Shown here: positions 58,387 through 64,000 of the stretch, piece by piece
Layout: each line of letters begins with the position of its first letter
Position numbering within the stretch: the stretch's first letter is position 1
NCBI GenBank assembly: GCA_017987115.1
Contig: JAGNUG010000002.1
Coordinates: 1-64,000, forward strand
From: Flavobacteriales bacterium
Lineage (GTDB): Bacteria; Bacteroidota; Bacteroidia; Flavobacteriales_F; PHOS-HE28
Direction: 5' to 3'
DNA length: 64,000 nucleotides
Translations under genes and position numbers: made by a program
Notes under the pieces: model-generated
Databases searched by the model: none
What the model saw: the letters and a program-made list of their open reading frames with translations, nothing else
Told to the model about the DNA's origin: nothing

Positions 58387-61300
58387 TTACGACGTTTTCG
58401 CTACGCTCAGCTGGCAACTCAGGGTCTCGTTCAATTCCACGGTATGCGTAGCCGAGCCGCCATTCGATAACTGTGTTACCAGCAGCTCGTTGCTCTTGGT
58501 AAGGGCAAGTGTTTCGGCCAGAATATGCGCAGCGTGGGCCTCAATGGCATGCTCAAACTGCTGGTCTCCATTGCGTTGGATGTGGAGCAGTATCCGGTCC
58601 GTAACCTCCAGGCCGGTTTCCTTACGCAAGGTCTGGACCTTACTGATGAGCTCGCGGGCTATGCCTTCCTGTATCAGGCTGTCGCTTAGGGTTATATCCA
58701 GCGCGACCGTTACTTTTCCCTCGCTGGCCACACTGAGTCCCGGTACCGTTTCAGCCGTGATCTCCACATCATCCAGGGTCACTTCAACATCCTCACCATC
58801 AATTGGCAAGGTGATGTTTCCCTGTTCTTCCAATAACGCGATACCTGCTTGGTCCAACCCATTGATCGCGCCGGCCACAGCTTTCATGAGCTTACCCATG
58901 CGCGCACCGAGCTTTTTGAAGTCCGGTTTTATCTTCTTGACCAGTTTGCTTTCACTGGGGTCCAACAACACCAATTCCTTCACGTTGACTTCATTGAGGA
59001 CCAGTTTTTTGATGGCCTCCAACCGGTTCCGCATGGTATCATCCAACACGGGTACCATCATTTTCTGGAGCGGTTGGCGCACACGATGGCCCTCCAGTTT
59101 CCTGATGCTCAATACCAATGACGTCAACTGTTGCGCCAGTTTCGTACGCGCTTCCAGTTCGGTATCGATCAACGCCGCTTGAACGGTCGGCCAATCGCTC
59201 AAATGCACACTGGTTCCGGTCAGGTCGCGGTACAACCGATCGCTGAAGAACGGTGCGATCGGTGCGCTCAACATAGCGATGACCTCCAGGCATTGGTGCA
59301 AGGTCTGATAAGCCGCTAGTTTATCGGCACCGAGTTCGCCTTTCCAGAACCGTCTCCGGTTCAAGCGCACATACCAGTTGCTCAGGTCTTCGATCACAAA
59401 ATCCTGGATAGCCCGTGCAGCAATGGTCGGTTCATACGCGGTGTAGTTCGTGTCCGCGATGGTGATCAAGGAATTCAACCGGGATAGCAACCAACGGTCC
59501 ATCTCGCTGCGTTCCGCCATGGGCACTGGCGCTGCAGTGCTGTCGAACCCATCGATGTTCGCGTAGAGCGCAAAGAAATTGTACGTGTTGAAGAGCGCCC
59601 TGAAGAATTTGCGCTGCACTTCTTTGATCCCATCGGCATCGAACTTGAGGTTGTCCCAAGGTGATGCGTTGCTGATCATGTACCACCGCACGGCATCCGC
59701 GCCGAACTCATCCAAGGTCTTGAACGGGTCCACGGCATTGCCAAGGCGCTTGCTCATTTTCTGACCGTTCTTATCCAGAACAAGGCCATTGCTTACCACG
59801 GCTTTATAGGCGACGCTATCAAAACAGAGCGTTGATATGGCGTGCAGGGTATAGAACCAACCGCGCGTTTGATCCACTCCTTCCGCGATGAATTCGGCGG
59901 GGAATCGTTCGTTCAAGAGCTCCTTGTTCTCGAAGGGATAGTGCAGCTGCGCATACGGCATGCTGCCACTATCGAACCACACATCGATCAGGTCCGTTTC
60001 CCGTTGCATCGGCTTGCCGCCGGGGCTTAGTAGAATAATGTCATCCACGAATGGACGGTGCAGATCGGCTTTGGCATAGTTCGCATCGCTCATGTCCGCA
60101 ACATCAAAACCTGCGTAAGGGTCCGCTTTCATGAGCCCTGCTTTTACACTGCGTGTGATCTCTTTTTTCAACTGTTCCAAAGAGCCGATACAGAGTTCCT
60201 CGTCACCATCGGCAGTGCGCCAGATCGGTAGCGGAACGCCCCAATAACGACTTCGGGACAGGTTCCAATCCTGCAAGTTCTCCAACCAATTCCCGAACCG
60301 TCCGGTGCCGGTGCTTTCCGGTTTCCAGTTGATGGTCTTGTTGAGTTCGATCAACCGATCCTTCTTCGCTGTGGTGCGCACGAACCAACTGTCCAGCGGG
60401 TAGTAGAGGATCGGCTTGTCCGTTCGCCAGCAATGCGGATAGTTGTGTTCGTACTTCTCCACTTTGAACGCGCGGCCCATTTCCTTCAGCTTGATGCTGA
60501 GTTCCACGTCAACGCTTTTATCCGGTGAAGTGCCAGCAGGGTAGTATTCGTTCTTCACGTATTTGCCTGCGAACTCGCCCATGTCCTTGGTGAACTTGCC
60601 TTGCAGGTCTACCAGGGTCAGCGATCCAATGCCGTGCTCTTTGGCAACGCGCATGTCGTCCGCGCCAAAGCTTGGTGCAGTGTGTACGATACCCGTACCG
60701 TCTTCCGTGGTCACGAAATTTCCGCCGATCACCTTGAACGCGTCCCCACCTTCCGGCGTGCCGTACTGAAAGAGTTGCTCGTAACGGATGCCTTCCAGTT
60801 GGTGACCAAAGAATTCGCCATCAATGGTCCACGGGATGTTCTTTCCATCCTTCTTGTAGTCATCAAAAGAGGCATCCTTTCCCTTCTCACTGAAATACGC
60901 CGATACCCGCGACTTCGCCAATACCATGGTCTGTGGCGCATGGGTATAGGGGTTGAAACTGAAGATCCGGACATAGTCCAACTTAGGACCAACAGTAAGA
61001 GCCGTGTTGCTCGGAAGCGTCCAAGGCGTTGTGGTCCAAGCCAGAATGAAAACCTCGCCCTGCAGTTCGGCAGGCAAGCTCCTGCTTTCTTTGAAGAGGA
61101 ATTCGGATGCATGATCTTGCTGCACTTTGAACATGGCCACCGCACTGGTATCCTTTACGGCTTTGTACGTTCCGGGTTGGTTCAGTTCATGTGAACTTAG
61201 TCCGGTACCTGCAGCGGGGCTGTACGGTTGTATCGTATACCCCTTGTACAACAAGTCCTGATCATAGAGCTCCTTCAGCAAATGCCAAACGCTTTCGATG

Positions 61301-61770
61301 TATTTGGTCTGATACGTTACATACGGATGCTCCAGATCGAGCCAAAAACCGATGCGCCGCGTCATGTCGTTCCAGACATCGGTGTAGCGCATCACTGCTT
61401 TTTTGCACGCCGCATTGTAGTCCGCAATGCTGATGCTCTTACCAATATCCTCTTTGGTAATACCCAGTTCCTTTTCAACGCCCAATTCGATCGGTAGGCC
61501 GTGTGTATCCCAACCTGCTTTGCGATGGACCAGCTTGCCTTTCTGGGTCTGGTACCGGCAGAAAATATCCTTGATGGCACGTGCCATTACGTGGTGAATT
61601 CCTGGAAGCCCGTTAGCGCTTGGTGGGCCTTCGTAGAACACGAACGGAGGTGCGTCCTTCCGCAACTCAAGGCTTTGCCCGAAAGTGTCCTCGGTATCCC
61701 ATTGCTTCAATATTTCATCAGCAAGTTTTGGAAGATCGAGTTCGTCGTAGTGCGCGAATTGTTTGGACAT
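58387..61770 (-). CDS. ileS: Isoleucyl-tRNA synthetase
   Basis: Charges tRNA-Ile and edits misactivated valine. The 1127-residue class I enzyme has the HIGH region as GPPSANGLPGIHHVMARA near residue 45, a CP1 editing domain (FILAWTTTPWTLPSN, GTGIVHTAPSFGADD) and KMSKR in DKNGQKMSKRLGNAVDP. The anticodon-binding domain follows. The longer length and GIHH variant fit the eukaryotic-like/type 2 IleS found in many Bacteroidota, often linked with mupirocin resistance; that resistance is family knowledge, not seen here. The start at 61770 gives MSKQFAHYDELDLPKLADEI. Confidence 0.96.
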   Translation of the reverse strand: MSKQFAHYDELDLPKLADEILKQWDTEDTFGQSLELRKDAPPFVFYEGPPSANGLPGIHHVMARAIKDIFCRYQTQKGKLVHRKAGWDTHGLPIELGVEKELGITKEDIGKSISIADYNAACKKAVMRYTDVWNDMTRRIGFWLDLEHPYVTYQTKYIESVWHLLKELYDQDLLYKGYTIQPYSPAAGTGLSSHELNQPGTYKAVKDTSAVAMFKVQQDHASEFLFKESRSLPAELQGEVFILAWTTTPWTLPSNTALTVGPKLDYVRIFSFNPYTHAPQTMVLAKSRVSAYFSEKGKDASFDDYKKDGKNIPWTIDGEFFGHQLEGIRYEQLFQYGTPEGGDAFKVIGGNFVTTEDGTGIVHTAPSFGADDMRVAKEHGIGSLTLVDLQGKFTKDMGEFAGKYVKNEYYPAGTSPDKSVDVELSIKLKEMGRAFKVEKYEHNYPHCWRTDKPILYYPLDSWFVRTTAKKDRLIELNKTINWKPESTGTGRFGNWLENLQDWNLSRSRYWGVPLPIWRTADGDEELCIGSLEQLKKEITRSVKAGLMKADPYAGFDVADMSDANYAKADLHRPFVDDIILLSPGGKPMQRETDLIDVWFDSGSMPYAQLHYPFENKELLNERFPAEFIAEGVDQTRGWFYTLHAISTLCFDSVAYKAVVSNGLVLDKNGQKMSKRLGNAVDPFKTLDEFGADAVRWYMISNASPWDNLKFDADGIKEVQRKFFRALFNTYNFFALYANIDGFDSTAAPVPMAERSEMDRWLLSRLNSLITIADTNYTAYEPTIAARAIQDFVIEDLSNWYVRLNRRRFWKGELGADKLAAYQTLHQCLEVIAMLSAPIAPFFSDRLYRDLTGTSVHLSDWPTVQAALIDTELEARTKLAQQLTSLVLSIRKLEGHRVRQPLQKMMVPVLDDTMRNRLEAIKKLVLNEVNVKELVLLDPSESKLVKKIKPDFKKLGARMGKLMKAVAGAINGLDQAGIALLEEQGNITLPIDGEDVEVTLDDVEITAETVPGLSVASEGKVTVALDITLSDSLIQEGIARELISKVQTLRKETGLEVTDRILLHIQRNGDQQFEHAIEAHAAHILAETLALTKSNELLVTQLSNGGSATHTVELNETLSCQLSVAKTS

Positions 61771-61954
61771 GCCGGACTTTTGAAGGTCGGCAAAGGTAAC
61801 TAACATGCCTGTCTGATCACCGAGGGCATGATCGTGCTGAGTTGGGCAGGAAGAATATACGAGCTGCCCGGGATCGCTACGGTAGCACGGTCCAATTGGT
61901 GTTCGTTCCGTTCGCTCCTAACGTACCGGGAACTCTACATATCCACCATGCCGA

Positions 61955-64000
61955 TCACGGGAGTTGCTCCAAGCGCATGTTGGTCGGCACTACGCCACCA
62001 ATGTTCTGTAGGATCAGATCACGGTCGTTGTTCGTGCCCGTATAGCGGACCACACCATCCAGATCAAGGTCTTCGGATAGGTAGCCAGGGACAGTTGCGG
62101 TCGGTACTACGCCTCCAATGAGGGACAGTATCCGGTCGCGATCATTCGCTGTGCCCGTATAGCGGATCAAGCCATCCCCGTTCACATCACCGGTCCACAA
62201 TGCTTTTGCACCATTTGTCATGGTCGCCAAGGGTTCTGTGCCATAGACTGCTGTGGCTGGGTTCGTAAGGTCAACTACCACTGCGCCAGTACTGAGATCA
62301 ACGGTGGTCGCGGTCATAACTCCCAAATGGTTGCGGTGCCGTACCGCGACATACCGGGAACCCGTTGAGCTTGGGACCATCAACGGTCCACCTTGCGGGT
62401 CGATCACGGTGCCATCATCCAGGACCAACGCTGCAAATGTTTGAAGTACCGTGGTCGGTGTTTGGGGATCGCGCAGCTCTACTAATAGCCAATCGATCAC
62501 TTTGCGTTCGGTGTTGGCCGATAAGGTGTGTGCGTATACGGAAGCGTTGTTTCCCGTGTGCATTGCCAGACCGGGGTATGGGTCGTCCGCTGGTACCAAT
62601 CCTGTGTTGCGGAGTGCATCGGACATGGCGCCATTCTCGTATGGTCCTTGTAAGAACACCTTGATGTAAAGCGGCGTACGTTCTTGCGCATAGGTCACCG
62701 GGTCCACGGTCATGATCCATTCCGTGAGCACGTTCATGTATGTATTGTGTACGATCTCTTTACCTATGGGAGGCATTGAGTTGGCAACACCATTTGGTCG
62801 GGAGTCGCGCATCCAGATCTCAGAACCGAGCGTATCTCCTGGAGCCACTACGAATTGCCCCATGGGCGAATTCATCCCGATGGTCGGTTCATTCACGATG
62901 CCCTTTTGGGCAAGTGGTGTTGCATATCGCGCATCGAATGCACCATCCACGCCATTTGGCCTGTGGCAAGAGGAGCAGTTGGCATCGAGGTATGACATTA
63001 CGCGATCTTCCGCGCTTGCGGTGATGTCATCCAGAGGTTTTGCACGACGGAGTTCATCCACATCCGGTATTGCTTGGTCGAATATGCCCAAATGGCTCAA
63101 GGTCACCAGTTGATTGGCAGTTGCACCTGTGGAAGGGTAGAACACATCACCATTGAGTTGATGGGTCTTAAGGCCAAGCGCAAATCCAGAGGCGGTCGTA
63201 TGGCAGGTCATGCATTGCTGGCGGCTCGGGAAATTCCAGGTCTGTTCGTAGGTGCCACCGCCGGCAAGGGTTATCGTGTACTCACCGATCTCTTCGCCAT
63301 CGATCAGAAAGGCTTCCGTTCCAGCCGCGTTCCAACGGTAGGTAAGTCCATACGCTTCCCCGTTGTTCTTGTAGATCATGAAGCGGGTTTCAAGGCGCGC
63401 CGTTAGGGAGGGGTTATTTTCGTTCAAGGGCAATTCAAAGTGCTTGATCATTACCGTCCCTGCAGGAAAGGTCCAGTGATCATCCGGGTCGAATCCAATA
63501 CGCTCGCTGGGTGAGTCATGGAACCCATCATTCGGTATGACCATCCAGCGTTTTTTCTCTGCTCGGTCGCTCCAAAGTGGACTGTTCACCGTAAATGGAA
63601 TGATGCCGGGTGCGGTCTCCAAAGTGGCCATGTTGGTGAATACACCTAGATCCGATAGCTGTTCCGGTGGGGAAGGCACACCGTGTTGCACACGCACCAG
63701 TTTGTGGATCTTACCGCCATCAAGGTTGGTTCCATAAAGGTCCAGGATGTACAATGTTCCATCGGATGCTAAGGAGAAGGAAGAGATCCCGTCCTTGCTG
63801 CCCGTTCCCTCTGCGGGCACGTTCAGCAGGAATTGAACGTTCTGCGCAGTGCCAAATGGAGAAAGCTCCAAGGTGTGAATGTTCTGCGTTTCATGGTCGG
63901 AGAAAATGTACTTACCATCCAATTCGGGATACTTATCACCGCGTATGACATAACCACCGATCACGCACTGGCCAAAGCTGCGCGGGTAAGAGTATACCGG
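61955..64000 (-). CDS. PQQ-type sugar dehydrogenase/dihaem cytochrome surface protein, C-terminal part
   Basis: Runs off the right edge; the frame is open from 64000 down to the stop at 61955. The visible N-terminal end (VIGGYVIRGDKYPELDGKYI) is the end of a soluble glucose dehydrogenase-like propeller. Next comes an SO_2930-type dihaem cytochrome region with LSDLGVFTNMATLETAPGII, CMTCH and CSSCH haem sites. The last 230 residues are the shared module (VDW/IDW LLVELRDP, YVAVRHRNHLGVMT, two GDVNGDG/EDLDLDG YTGTxNDRD repeats, end RLEQLP). An exported oxidoreductase that passes electrons through its own haems is likely. Confidence 0.85.
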   Translation of the reverse strand, partial: PVYSYPRSFGQCVIGGYVIRGDKYPELDGKYIFSDHETQNIHTLELSPFGTAQNVQFLLNVPAEGTGSKDGISSFSLASDGTLYILDLYGTNLDGGKIHKLVRVQHGVPSPPEQLSDLGVFTNMATLETAPGIIPFTVNSPLWSDRAEKKRWMVIPNDGFHDSPSERIGFDPDDHWTFPAGTVMIKHFELPLNENNPSLTARLETRFMIYKNNGEAYGLTYRWNAAGTEAFLIDGEEIGEYTITLAGGGTYEQTWNFPSRQQCMTCHTTASGFALGLKTHQLNGDVFYPSTGATANQLVTLSHLGIFDQAIPDVDELRRAKPLDDITASAEDRVMSYLDANCSSCHRPNGVDGAFDARYATPLAQKGIVNEPTIGMNSPMGQFVVAPGDTLGSEIWMRDSRPNGVANSMPPIGKEIVHNTYMNVLTEWIMTVDPVTYAQERTPLYIKVFLQGPYENGAMSDALRNTGLVPADDPYPGLAMHTGNNASVYAHTLSANTERKVIDWLLVELRDPQTPTTVLQTFAALVLDDGTVIDPQGGPLMVPSSTGSRYVAVRHRNHLGVMTATTVDLSTGAVVVDLTNPATAVYGTEPLATMTNGAKALWTGDVNGDGLIRYTGTANDRDRILSLIGGVVPTATVPGYLSEDLDLDGVVRYTGTNNDRDLILQNIGGVVPTNMRLEQLP

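Noticed and set aside
57458-59182. Plus-strand ORF of 574 codons opposite the DksA-like gene and ileS
   Set aside because: Created by the Lys/Ala repeat codons on the minus strand, which read as Phe/Cys/Leu-rich sequence here; not a plausible protein.

Overview
The window looks like a chromosome segment from a Bacteroidota bacterium, most likely of the order Flavobacteriales. The reasons are many secreted proteins with type IX secretion (T9SS) C-terminal sorting domains, a bifunctional phosphoglucose/phosphomannose isomerase, the gene order ileS - TraR/DksA-like - lspA, a candidate promoter of the Bacteroidota TAnnTTTG type, and a MerR - sigma - crtI - crtB - crtZ - crtY carotenoid locus. Base composition is moderate, except for an AT-richer cassette region at 54.2-55.7 kb. 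I saw no rRNA, tRNA or CRISPR array.

Layout. 0-20.5 kb is mostly housekeeping: lipB, a GxxExxY gene between two repeats, a phosphosugar isomerase, a toxin-antitoxin pair, lysS, a HEAT/cyclophilin lipoprotein, an M28 peptidase with PDZ, gpsA, uvrC, a glycosyltransferase, lpxD, and a large haem-binding surface protein. 20.9-30.2 kb is a light-response and carotenoid locus: a CarH-like B12-binding MerR regulator, a sigma factor, crtI, crtB, idi and a photolyase, all translationally coupled from the sigma factor onward. A secreted DUF4397 protein follows, then an SRPBCC protein, crtZ and crtY. With GGPP made elsewhere, the encoded steps lead to zeaxanthin-type xanthophylls. Candidate operator palindromes sharing an 11-base arm lie before the sigma gene and before the DUF4397 gene.

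30.2-40.4 kb is a minus-strand cluster: class III aminotransferase (GabT-like), nitrilase-family amidase, VOC protein, Orn/Lys/Arg decarboxylase, ATP-grasp ligase, C45 acyltransferase/hydrolase and aldehyde dehydrogenase. Read together, these activities could make a diamine, protect it by ligation, deaminate and oxidise it, and then deprotect it. That would resemble the gamma-glutamyl-putrescine route in logic but with unrelated enzymes. This is my main candidate for an undescribed pathway.

40.6-50.4 kb is a recently rearranged surface-protein region. It has a three-copy tandem array of a T9SS propeller-like protein plus a small secreted protein. Tail fragments of an upstream gene mark the array junctions. 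Two nearly identical REP-associated tyrosine transposase elements with hairpin clusters follow, one of them cutting off a T9SS gene. 50.4-54.1 kb holds a lamin-tail-domain protein and asd. 54.1-55.8 kb looks like a two-gene cassette array with attC-like inverted repeats and no integrase, flanked by a 97-base direct repeat. 55.8-64 kb holds a barrel-like membrane protein, lspA, a DksA-like protein, ileS, and the C-terminal part of a sugar-dehydrogenase/dihaem cytochrome protein. That last protein shares a C-terminal module with the haem protein at 17-20 kb.
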